NCBI GenBank assembly: GCA_003136915.1
Contig: PLEB01000096.1
Span: 1-23,129, forward strand
From: Chitinophagaceae bacterium
GTDB lineage: Bacteria; Bacteroidota; Bacteroidia; Chitinophagales; Chitinophagaceae
Length of the DNA stretch: 23,129 nucleotides
Direction: 5' to 3'
In this document: positions 1-5,980 of the stretch, one piece after another
How the letters are laid out: every line of letters starts with the position of its first letter
Position numbering within the stretch: the stretch's first letter is position 1
Position numbers and translations under genes: made by a program
Notes under the pieces: generated by a model
The model's database searches: none
Told to the model about the DNA's origin: nothing
What the model saw: the letters and a program-made list of their open reading frames with translations, nothing else

Positions 1-975
1 CATCTTCTTCATGGCGTCCCACGTTCTTTCCCATTCCAGCCGTTCCGGCGCTTTATAACGTTCATGGCTACCCGAAGTAGAATGGCCCTGTGGCTGGGTG
101 ACGTCCTCCACATGAAAGAGGGCCGGAGTATGGGTGACCCTGATCTTATGGATAGCGGATTCAAATGTTTCACACATACCCGCATAGTCCCAGGCTTTCA
201 CCTTATAAATATCTATCCCATTTGTCCCTTCTTTTTTCTGAAAACCTTTCAATACTTCGGAGATTGAGCCCTTCGTAGTCTGGTATTTCACAGGAACGGA
301 AATGCCAAATCCATCATCCCAAACAAAAATGGCCAGCGGGATCTGCAGAACACCAGCTGCATTTAGGATTTCCCAGAAGTGTCCTTCACTTGTGGACGCG
401 TCCCCGATCGTGCAGAAGCAAACCTCATTGCCCTGGGCAGACAAGTTTTTCATTTCCTTTAATTCATCAACTTCGCGAAAAAGCTTGGAAGCATAGGCAA
501 GACCCAGCGAACGCGGAATATGAGCCGCCGTCGGGGCCAGGCCTGCGGTGAAATTTTTTCGGTTGACCAGATCGAGAAATTCTCCGTTTTCCCCAACCAA
601 TGGGGACGCAAAATGTGCATTCATGTTCCGGCCCCCGCTATGGGGATCATGGTGAATATCAGGATCAGCATAAAGCTGGGAAAAAAATTCTTCAATGGTA
701 GACGTGCCAAGGGCAAATCCAAGGGTCTGGTCCCGGTAATATCCGGCATAGAAATCTCCCGGCTTGAAAAATTTGGCAACGGCCACCTGCGGAACTTCCT
801 TTCCATCTCCAAAAATTCCAAATTTGGCCTTCCCTGTGAGCACTTCTTTCCTTCCCAGAAGGCTTGCCTCCCGGCTTTCACAGACCAGCCGGAAATCGTT
901 CAATACTTCTTTACGGAAATGTTCGAAAGATAAATTTTCCGTAACCGGTTGTTCGATGGCAATCAGATTTTCCAT
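1..975 (-). CDS. 2-oxoacid dehydrogenase E1 component, alpha part (partial, N-terminal 325 residues)
   Basis: Thiamine-diphosphate-dependent E1 of a branched-chain or pyruvate-type 2-oxoacid dehydrogenase complex, which decarboxylates the 2-oxoacid and passes the acyl group to lipoyl-E2 in the cytoplasm. The frame is open from ATG at 973-975 to the window edge, so the C-terminus is missing. Visible family features are YYRDQTLGFALG near residues 79-90, HHDPHSGGRNMNAHFASP near 108-125, the ThDP/Mg motif beginning GDASTSEGHFWEILNAAG at residue 191, and the phosphorylation-loop-like GHSTSGSHERYK near 298-308. Many Bacteroidota carry a fused alpha-beta E1 of roughly 650-800 residues; whether this copy is fused cannot be seen. 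It diverges from the DUF1573 genes. The substrate (2-oxoisovalerate or pyruvate) cannot be decided from this part. Confidence 0.88.
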   Translation of the reverse strand, partial: MENLIAIEQPVTENLSFEHFRKEVLNDFRLVCESREASLLGRKEVLTGKAKFGIFGDGKEVPQVAVAKFFKPGDFYAGYYRDQTLGFALGTSTIEEFFSQLYADPDIHHDPHSGGRNMNAHFASPLVGENGEFLDLVNRKNFTAGLAPTAAHIPRSLGLAYASKLFREVDELKEMKNLSAQGNEVCFCTIGDASTSEGHFWEILNAAGVLQIPLAIFVWDDGFGISVPVKYQTTKGSISEVLKGFQKKEGTNGIDIYKVKAWDYAGMCETFESAIHKIRVTHTPALFHVEDVTQPQGHSTSGSHERYKAPERLEWERTWDAMKKM

Positions 976-1037
976 ATTTGCTCTTTTAATGGTTGATGGC
1001 CTTAGGCAAGGTTAAAAAATAAGGGACCCAAAATTTA

Positions 1038-1069
1038 TTGGCACAGCTGACGTTTACTATGTAATTTTA
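1038..1069 (+). promoter_or_regulatory. Bacteroidota-type promoter for the DUF1573 pair
   Basis: TTG at 1038-1040, a 21-nt spacer and TAATTTTA at 1062-1069 match the TTG/TAnnTTTG promoter in seven of eight positions of the -7 box. It ends 21 nt before the first DUF1573 start codon. The spacing is at the long end of the usual range, so this is a moderate call. Confidence 0.45.
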
Positions 1070-1090
1070 GGACAGATTTCTCTATAAACT

Positions 1091-1561
1091 ATGAAAAAGT
1101 GTGCTTTGTTTATAATTTGTGGCATGTTCGCAGTGGGTGCACTACAGGCCCAAACCACCGATATCTCCTCCAAAGCTACTGTTCAGACCCCAAAAGAAGA
1201 CGTTCTCGTATTAAAAGAAGCCTCTCATCAGTTTGGAAAAATCCCTCAGGGACGCCCCGTTACATATGTTTTTGATATTGTCAATACCGGAAAGGAGCCG
1301 CTCCTGCTGGAAAACGTGCAGGCTTCCTGCGGTTGCACTACACCTGAATGGAGCCGCGCACCCATTGCAGCCGGCGCCACAGCCCCGATAAAAGTCGGGT
1401 ATAATGCATATGCCGAAGGCAATTTTAATAAAACAGTAACTATTTTTTATAACAATGGGCACACAAAAACGTTAACCATAACCGGTGAAGTATATAAATT
1501 GCCGGCAACGTCCGCGCCTGAAAACGCTTCCGTGCATTTTTTAAAACAAACAAATCAATAA
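1091..1561 (+). CDS. DUF1573 domain exported protein (first of tandem pair)
   Basis: A 156-residue protein with a Sec signal peptide (MKKCALFIICGMFAVGALQAQ, cleavage expected after about residue 20) and one DUF1573 domain. The domain is an Ig-like beta-sandwich related to the ASPM/SPD-2/hydin group and is common in exported Bacteroidota proteins; its biochemical role is not known. Hallmarks are HQFGKIPQG near 46-54, FDIVNTG near 61-67, the paired-cysteine motif SCGCTTPEW (Cys80 and Cys82), and a C-terminal TITGEVY. The stop codon is three bases before the ATG of a paralogue, so the two are almost surely co-transcribed. Expected in the periplasm or outer envelope. There is no lipobox and no T9SS C-terminal domain. 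Confidence 0.9.
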   Translation: MKKCALFIICGMFAVGALQAQTTDISSKATVQTPKEDVLVLKEASHQFGKIPQGRPVTYVFDIVNTGKEPLLLENVQASCGCTTPEWSRAPIAAGATAPIKVGYNAYAEGNFNKTVTIFYNNGHTKTLTITGEVYKLPATSAPENASVHFLKQTNQ

Positions 1562-1564
1562 GAA

Positions 1565-1993
1565 ATGAAAAAAGCCATCCTGTTTTGCAGTGCCTTTATT
1601 CTTTCACTCTCTTTATTTGCCCAACAGAAAACGGCGGCTGATGTCATTAAATTCAAGGAAATGACTTATGACTTCGGCAAGATAAAACAGAATGTTCCAG
1701 TGAACCACGATTTTGTTTTTACAAATACAAGCAGTGGACCTGTAGTGATTGAATCTGCCACACCTTCCTGCGGTTGCACAACACCCGTGAAGCCAGAAGG
1801 TGCTATACCAAAAGGTCAGGATAGTAAAATCACTGCCGGATTCAACGCCGCTTCTGCCGGGCCTTTCAACAAATCAATAACCATTAAAGTGGCCGGTGTT
1901 GACCAGCCTTTACAGATTAAGATTACCGGGGAAGTGCTGACCGCTGATGCGTATGCCAAGTATCAGGAAGAAAAAGGAAAATCAAAATCATAG
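1565..1993 (+). CDS. DUF1573 domain exported protein (second of tandem pair)
   Basis: A 142-residue paralogue of the preceding protein. It has a signal peptide (MKKAILFCSAFILSLSLFAQQ) and one DUF1573 domain with MTYDFGKIKQ near 33-42, FVFTNTSSGPV near 50-60, the paired-cysteine motif PSCGCTTP (Cys69, Cys71) and ITGEV near the end. The tail is short, charged and Lys/Glu-rich. It starts three bases after the upstream stop, which implies translational coupling. The shared architecture suggests local duplication and divergence; the function is unknown beyond envelope localisation. Confidence 0.9.
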   Translation: MKKAILFCSAFILSLSLFAQQKTAADVIKFKEMTYDFGKIKQNVPVNHDFVFTNTSSGPVVIESATPSCGCTTPVKPEGAIPKGQDSKITAGFNAASAGPFNKSITIKVAGVDQPLQIKITGEVLTADAYAKYQEEKGKSKS

Positions 1994-2011
1994 TTATATC
2001 TGTCCCTTACG

Positions 2012-2123
2012 GCCGTTGAACGTTTGCTGATCGTCCACAATTGTTTTCTTTCCCTATTTTCAACATCAATGAAGAAAGGGAGCCCATGAAAACCGGTCGT
2101 CAGCAACGCCCAACGGCTTTTTT
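2012..2123 (+). terminator. Long-range stem with T-tract after the DUF1573 operon
   Basis: GCCGTTG (2012-2018) pairs perfectly with CAACGGC (2111-2117). Inside that, CGTTTGCTG (2021-2029) pairs with CAGCAACG (2101-2108) with one bulged T. TTTTTT follows at 2118-2123. The enclosed loop is about 71 nt, long for a simple terminator, so this may be a structured RNA 3' end. It lies downstream of the DUF1573 genes and upstream of the promoter proposed for the aminotransferase. Confidence 0.45.
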
Positions 2124-2142
2124 ATTTGTACCCGCAAAAGCC

Positions 2143-2170
2143 TTGCGCCCCACGCTTGTGCTTATCTTTA
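2143..2170 (+). promoter_or_regulatory. Bacteroidota-type promoter for the aminotransferase
   Basis: TTG at 2143-2145, a 17-nt spacer and TATCTTTA at 2163-2170 (TAnnTTTG with one mismatch). It ends 18 nt before the ATG at 2189. A more upstream in-frame ATG at 2126 would lie before this promoter, which supports the shorter protein. Confidence 0.5.
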
Positions 2171-2188
2171 CTTTCTAAAATTCTTTTC

Positions 2189-3415
2189 ATGCCTTCCATT
2201 TCGCAGCGCGGACAAGACATGCCGGCCTCCCCTATCAGGAAGCTGGTTCCGTATGCTGAAGCTGCAAAAAAAAGAGGGGTGCGGGTTTTTCATTTGAATA
2301 TCGGCCAGCCGGATATTGAAACACCCCCTTCAACCCTGGAAGCTGTGCGCCATTTTGATTTTAAAGTTCTGGAGTACAGCCACAGTGCGGGCAATGAAAG
2401 TTACCGGCGCAAACTGGTCAGTTATTATGCAAAGAAAAAGATTGACATCAGTTATGAGCAAATCATCATCACAACAGGGGGCTCGGAAGCCATCCTGTTT
2501 GCTATGCTGAGTTGCATGGACTCAGGAGATGAAGTGATCGTACCCGAACCATTTTACGCAAACTATAACGGTTTTGCCACGGAAGCCGGCGTGCAAGTGG
2601 TTCCTGTAACTTCTTTTATTGAAAATGGGTTCGCCCTGCCATCGACGGAGGCATTTGAAAAAGCCATAACAGCCAAAACAAAGGCCGTTCTCATCTGCAA
2701 TCCAAATAATCCTACAGGTTATTTATACAGCCACCAGGAATTAAACACGTTGAGGCAGCTGGTTAAGAAGCGGGGTCTTTATCTTTTCTCCGATGAAGCT
2801 TACCGCGAATTCTGTTATGAGGGCGAACATTTCAGTGCGATGCAGCTTGAAGGTTTAGGAGAAAACGTGGTTCTTTTGGACACCATTTCGAAAAGATACA
2901 GTGCCTGTGGCGGAAGGATCGGCGCGCTCATCACGCGCAATCAGCAGGTGCTGGATGCGGTGATGAAGTTTGCACAAGCAAGACTTAGTCCTCCCAGCTT
3001 TTCTCAGATCCTCGGCGAAGCCGCGGTGGACCTGCCGGACGATTATTTCGACACTACAAAAGAAGAATACCGAAAACGTAGAAATGCTCTGGTGGAAAGG
3101 CTTAACCGGATAGAAGGTGTTTTTTGTCCGACCCCCGGCGGCGCATTTTATGCCATTGCGAGATTGCCCGTACCCAATGCCGAACACTTTTGCCAATGGC
3201 TGCTGGAGTCATTTACTTATCAGGGACAAACCCTGATGCTGGCACCGGCGGCAGGGTTCTATGGAACAAAAGGACTTGGGAAAAGCGAGGTGCGCCTGGC
3301 CTATGTATTAAATGTGGATTCCATTCACAGGGCCATGGATTGCCTCAAAGCTGCCCTCGACGAATATCCACATAGCCTTAATTACAAGAAGGTTCAGACC
3401 ATAACATATAAGTAA
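2189..3415 (+). CDS. Pyridoxal-phosphate-dependent aminotransferase (class I/II, AspC-like)
   Basis: A 408-residue fold-type I aminotransferase that moves amino groups between an amino acid (probably aspartate-like) and 2-oxoglutarate in the cytoplasm. Motifs seen are SPIRKLVP and HLNIGQPDIETPP near the N-terminus, TTGGSEAI for cofactor phosphate binding, NPNNPTG at 171-177, SDEAY with the PLP-N1 Asp at 202, SKRYSACGGRIG with the Schiff-base Lys at 235, and SEVRLAY near the C-terminus with the carboxylate-binding Arg. The ATG at 2189 is chosen over the one at 2126 because the family begins close to the QRGQDMPASPIRKL segment and a promoter lies between the two ATGs. It appears monocistronic. 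The substrate cannot be fixed from sequence. Confidence 0.92.
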   Translation: MPSISQRGQDMPASPIRKLVPYAEAAKKRGVRVFHLNIGQPDIETPPSTLEAVRHFDFKVLEYSHSAGNESYRRKLVSYYAKKKIDISYEQIIITTGGSEAILFAMLSCMDSGDEVIVPEPFYANYNGFATEAGVQVVPVTSFIENGFALPSTEAFEKAITAKTKAVLICNPNNPTGYLYSHQELNTLRQLVKKRGLYLFSDEAYREFCYEGEHFSAMQLEGLGENVVLLDTISKRYSACGGRIGALITRNQQVLDAVMKFAQARLSPPSFSQILGEAAVDLPDDYFDTTKEEYRKRRNALVERLNRIEGVFCPTPGGAFYAIARLPVPNAEHFCQWLLESFTYQGQTLMLAPAAGFYGTKGLGKSEVRLAYVLNVDSIHRAMDCLKAALDEYPHSLNYKKVQTITYK

Positions 3416-3564
3416 TATAATTATATTATTATTTATGCTCAATAATAAAAAAAATAAGTCAAAATCCCATTTATTTTTCTTTATTTTTATCTAGAATTGG
3501 CACTTGTCATTATATTCAAATAAAATATTATATTTTATTGTCGATGGCAAGCAATCGTTAACAC

Positions 3565-3595
3565 GCCTTCTGTTTCAACAGAGGGCTTTGTTTTT
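3565..3595 (+). terminator. Terminator-like hairpin in the 3416-3925 gap
   Basis: GCCTTCTGT (3565-3573), loop TTCA, then ACAGAGGGC (3578-3586) form nine pairs with one G-T wobble, followed by TTTGTTTTT. It is 150 nt past the aminotransferase stop and may end its transcript. The AT-rich stretch before it (3416-3530) shows no gene. Confidence 0.5.
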
Positions 3596-3730
3596 GATCT
3601 ATATGGTATTACCATCCGGGAGTTATTCAGTTCTCAGGCTTCTAACCGGATTTGAGATAGCGGCAGGAATGGGGTTCCTGACCATGCAAATAATATGATA
3701 GGATTCGGGATTATTATTCTCTCCGGTTGA

Positions 3731-3895
3731 CTATATTTTTTCTCCGACCGGATTTGGCCAGCCCAAAATTTTCTCTGTGGTTTCATTCATAATAATCGCA
3801 CCTGAATTGTCTCCGAACGACCCGGAGAAATCTCTGGCATTCACGATTTGCAAGCCGATGGTTTTAATAAATTTGCAGGGGAGTCCATCAGCCAT
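3731..3895 (-). pseudogene. Relic of a MacB/FtsX-type ABC transporter permease
   Basis: A 54-codon frame on the minus strand whose translation fits the periplasmic core domain of MacB-like ABC permeases. FIKTIGLQIVNARDFSGSFG is followed by AIIMNETTEKILGW and PNPVGEKI, compared with the usual 'yiktmGlqivaGRdFs...viiNEta...lGw.nPiGk.i'. Full proteins are about 650-850 residues, so over 90% is missing. An in-frame TGA lies just upstream and a TAG follows directly; no further homologous segment was found on either side in any frame. It abuts the 3' end of the tRNA-Gln gene. Most likely a remnant of a deleted transporter gene, not expressed as such. Confidence 0.7.
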
Positions 3896-3925
3896 TATCC
3901 GTCACCCTTAAAAGGCGCGCCCTTG

Positions 3926-3996
3926 TTGCCCGACGAGGATTCGAACCTCGACAAACAGAGTCAGAGTCTGTCGTACTACCGTTATACTATCGGGCA
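3926..3996 (-). tRNA. tRNA-Gln (anticodon CUG)
   Basis: A 71-nt cloverleaf: acceptor TGCCCGA/TCGGGCA, anticodon stem ACAGA/TCTGT with loop CTCTGAC (anticodon CTG), T arm CGAGG-TTCGAAT-CCTCG, discriminator A. CCA is not encoded. It differs at only four positions from the tRNA-Gln(UUG) gene 6 kb to the right. Confidence 0.95.
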
Positions 3997-4164
3997 ATAG
4001 CGGAAAGATTATTTTCCTATCTTTAATTTTTCGGCTGCAAAGATAGCTGGGGCAATTGAATTTTGTACAGATCAGCAGAAAACTGCTTGTATATAGGTGA
4101 TAATCATATACTTATGATTTCGTTCTCAAGCATGTTCCTTATCCTCAAATTATTTTATTATTCA

Positions 4165-4194
4165 GGTTACAAACCCTTTCCGGGCAGGTACTAA
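4165..4194 (+). promoter_or_regulatory. ECF-type promoter or operator motif, copy A
   Basis: GGTTAC (4165-4170), 18 nt, TACTAA (4189-4194), ending 3 nt before the sigma-factor ATG. The same two boxes at the same spacing recur twice downstream of the sigma/TPR operon. GGTTAC resembles an ECF -35 box, so autoregulation by the adjacent sigma factor is likely (inference). The -10-like box is so close to the ATG that a promoter here would give a leaderless message or need a later start; an operator made of two GGTnAC half-sites is the alternative. Confidence 0.5.
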
Positions 4195-4197
4195 TAA

Positions 4198-4803
4198 ATG
4201 AACGCGAAGATTAATTTCTCAGATGCAGCTCTGGCAGAGGCCATTAAAGACAAGAGGAACCTGAATCAGGCGATTAACTTTCTCTACCAGGAGCACGCAG
4301 CGGTCACAAGATCTTTTATTATGGGCAGGGGCGGAAGCGAACAGGATGCAGACGATATTTTTCAGGAAACGGTGATCTCTTTTATAGATACTGTTCAAAA
4401 AGGAAAATTCAGGTTTGAATCCGGCATCAGAACTTTCCTGATCGCCATTTCAAAAAACCTGTGGCTTAACGAATTGAGAAAACGCCAACGATCGGATAAC
4501 CGGGAAAGGTTGTTTGAAATCGGACGGAATCCTGAAGATCCGGATGTCACGGAGGCGATCGTTGACAGGGAACTGAAGCAACAACTTCAAAACCTGCTCG
4601 CCGGCCTGGGAGATTCCTGCAGAAAAATTCTCACCTTGTTTTATTATGAGAATTTATCGATGAAAGAGATGGTCGCCCACCTGCACTATGAAAATGAACA
4701 AGTAGTAAGAAATAAGAAATATAAATGTTTGCAACAACTCACGGGCATGTTAAAAGAAAACCCGGTTGCAGCAAAACAAATAGCCGAATTGATTAATAAA
4801 TAG
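4198..4803 (+). CDS. ECF-type RNA polymerase sigma factor
   Basis: A 201-residue sigma-70-family protein. Region 2 spans about residues 25-97, with the core-binding helix DADDIFQETVISFI (50-63), FRFESGIRTFLIAISKNLWLNELRK (71-95) corresponding to the 2.3/2.4 DNA-opening segment, and an acidic linker. Region 4 spans about 130-185, with FYYENLSMKEMVAHLHYE and a basic recognition-helix segment VVRNKKYKCLQQL. Region 3 is absent, as in ECF factors. The stop is six bases before a membrane TPR protein gene that probably encodes its regulator. The putative promoter just upstream carries a motif repeated elsewhere in this module. The target genes are not known; the CHAT gene facing it is the obvious candidate. 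Confidence 0.88.
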   Translation: MNAKINFSDAALAEAIKDKRNLNQAINFLYQEHAAVTRSFIMGRGGSEQDADDIFQETVISFIDTVQKGKFRFESGIRTFLIAISKNLWLNELRKRQRSDNRERLFEIGRNPEDPDVTEAIVDRELKQQLQNLLAGLGDSCRKILTLFYYENLSMKEMVAHLHYENEQVVRNKKYKCLQQLTGMLKENPVAAKQIAELINK

Positions 4804-4809
4804 AAAGCC

Positions 4810-5577
4810 ATGTTGCCGAATAAAGAATTTTTACTGATTGATTACCTGGATAAGAACCTGTCGCCAGAAGAAATGGTTCAGGTGGAATCCATGATACGCA
4901 ACGATAAACAGTTGGCGAAAGAATGGGCATACCTGAAAATGGCTGTGGGAGCGGTTGAACGCAATGCAATCCAGGAACAAGTGGTGAGCGCTCGCCAGAA
5001 CTTCGGGAAAATGACCAGGCCGGCAACCAAAACTTCCGGAGCCGTGGTTCGCAATATGTATACAACCGCCCTTCGCGCTGCAGCGATCCTGATCGTGGTT
5101 CTCGGCGGAGCCATGTTTTATAAATACAGTACAGTAAATAACACTTCCCTTTATCAGCAGAATTTTACTGATTATACTTTAAGTACTGCCCGCGGTGAAG
5201 GCAATCAGGATGCCATTGAAGAAGCTTACCGGAATAAAAACTGGAATGCAGTGATGCAGGGTTTCAACCAGTCAGCAGTTAAAACAAATGAGTATTATTT
5301 CCTGTCTGGTATGGCTGCCCTCGAATTGAAAAAATATCCTCAGGCGGTTTCCAGCTTTGAGCATATATTAAATGTCAATGCAAATTCTTCCGATATATAT
5401 TTTCAGGATGAAGCCGAATATTATCTGGCGCTGGCCTACCTGATGAACCACCAGACAGATAAAGGGGTTTCCATGCTGAACCAGATAAAAGCAAATAAAA
5501 ACCAGGTCTATAACCCCCTGGCCCGGCAAATATCAGCTACTGACCTGAAAATCTTAGAATTAAAAAATCAAAAATAA
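4810..5577 (+). CDS. Membrane-anchored TPR protein, probable anti-sigma regulator
   Basis: 255 residues. The cytoplasmic N-terminal part (about 1-85) has the helical pattern of anti-sigma domains (IDYLDKNLSPEEMVQVESMIRND) but no zinc-binding His/Cys set. One membrane segment lies at about 87-105 (ALRAAAILIVVLGGAMFY). The periplasmic part has TPR-like helices at about 150-240 (YYFLSGMAALELKKYPQAVSSFEHIL, then YYLALAYLMNHQTDKGVSMLNQI). It begins six bases after the sigma gene, the usual arrangement for a sigma/anti-sigma pair. I infer that it holds the sigma factor at the membrane and senses an envelope partner through the TPRs, possibly the TPR-CHAT protein. No catalytic motif is seen. Confidence 0.72.
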   Translation: MLPNKEFLLIDYLDKNLSPEEMVQVESMIRNDKQLAKEWAYLKMAVGAVERNAIQEQVVSARQNFGKMTRPATKTSGAVVRNMYTTALRAAAILIVVLGGAMFYKYSTVNNTSLYQQNFTDYTLSTARGEGNQDAIEEAYRNKNWNAVMQGFNQSAVKTNEYYFLSGMAALELKKYPQAVSSFEHILNVNANSSDIYFQDEAEYYLALAYLMNHQTDKGVSMLNQIKANKNQVYNPLARQISATDLKILELKNQK

Positions 5578-5588
5578 ATTTAAGATCC

Positions 5589-5618
5589 GGTTACATCCCA
5601 TTTCCGCGAGGTTACTAA
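5589..5618 (+). promoter_or_regulatory. ECF-type promoter or operator motif, copy B
   Basis: GGTTAC (5589-5594), 18 nt, TACTAA (5613-5618). Beyond the two boxes it also shares CCC..TTTCCG with copy A. A second GGTTAC at 5610-5615 overlaps the TACTAA box, giving direct repeats 21 bp apart. An ATG two bases later opens only a 20-codon frame of no recognisable kind. Confidence 0.5.
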
Positions 5619-5666
5619 ATATGGAGCGGCTCTTTGAAAAGGATAAAAGAAAAGAATTAAAACCCA

Positions 5667-5696
5667 GGTTACAAATAAACTAGCAGCGGTTACTAA
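5667..5696 (+). promoter_or_regulatory. ECF-type promoter or operator motif, copy C
   Basis: GGTTAC (5667-5672), 18 nt, TACTAA (5691-5696), with a second GGTTAC at 5688-5693. The spacing is identical to copies A and B, but the intervening sequence is different, which points to selection on the boxes. It lies 78 bp after copy B, with no coding sequence following. Confidence 0.5.
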
Positions 5697-5950
5697 TTCA
5701 AGAAGCAGTTTAGAAACAACGAATCCTAGAAAAACACCGATAAAAAATCCAAAGGTCCAGCGAAAAACCAAATCCTGAAAAACCAGTAAGTCCTTTATCC
5801 AAAAACAAAAACCAAATCTCATCCTTAAATCAGCATTTTCCGTTGAGAAATTATCCAATCCAATGAAAGACCGAACATGAAAAGTCGACGTATCCCTGAA
5901 ACACTTGAGTAGGTTTAGACAACGTTATCCATTTAAGATCCAATATCAGT
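5697..5950 (+). other. Non-coding stretch between TPR and CHAT genes
   Basis: The full gap 5578-5950 has no convincing gene. The plus strand is A-rich; the minus strand has an open 92-codon frame (5580-5858) that is strongly hydrophobic but shows no family features and is probably a by-product of composition. The gap holds motif copies B and C and, at its right end, the left arm of a stem ending in a T-tract. It could therefore be transcribed as a short RNA on the plus strand. Confidence 0.4.
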
Positions 5951-5980
5951 CTATGAAGAGCGTCGACTTTTTTTTCTTTT
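5880..5980 (+). terminator. Inverted repeat with T-tract at the 3' end of the CHAT gene
   Basis: AAAAGTCGACG (5880-5890) is the exact reverse complement of CGTCGACTTTT (5961-5971). On the plus strand the right arm runs into TTTTTTTTCTTTT. The spacer is 70 nt and the right arm lies in the last codons of the CHAT gene (minus strand). It may end rightward transcripts from the sigma/TPR operon or from copies B and C; on the minus strand only four T residues follow. Confidence 0.4.

Noticed and set aside
3504..3698. 64-codon plus-strand frame in the gap after the aminotransferase
   Set aside because: It runs through the terminator-like hairpin, has no recognisable features, and lies in composition-biased DNA.
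5580..5858. 92-codon hydrophobic open frame on the minus strand between TPR and CHAT genes
   Set aside because: Its hydrophobicity follows from an A-rich plus strand read in reverse; it overlaps motif copies B and C, has no family features and an abrupt polar end.
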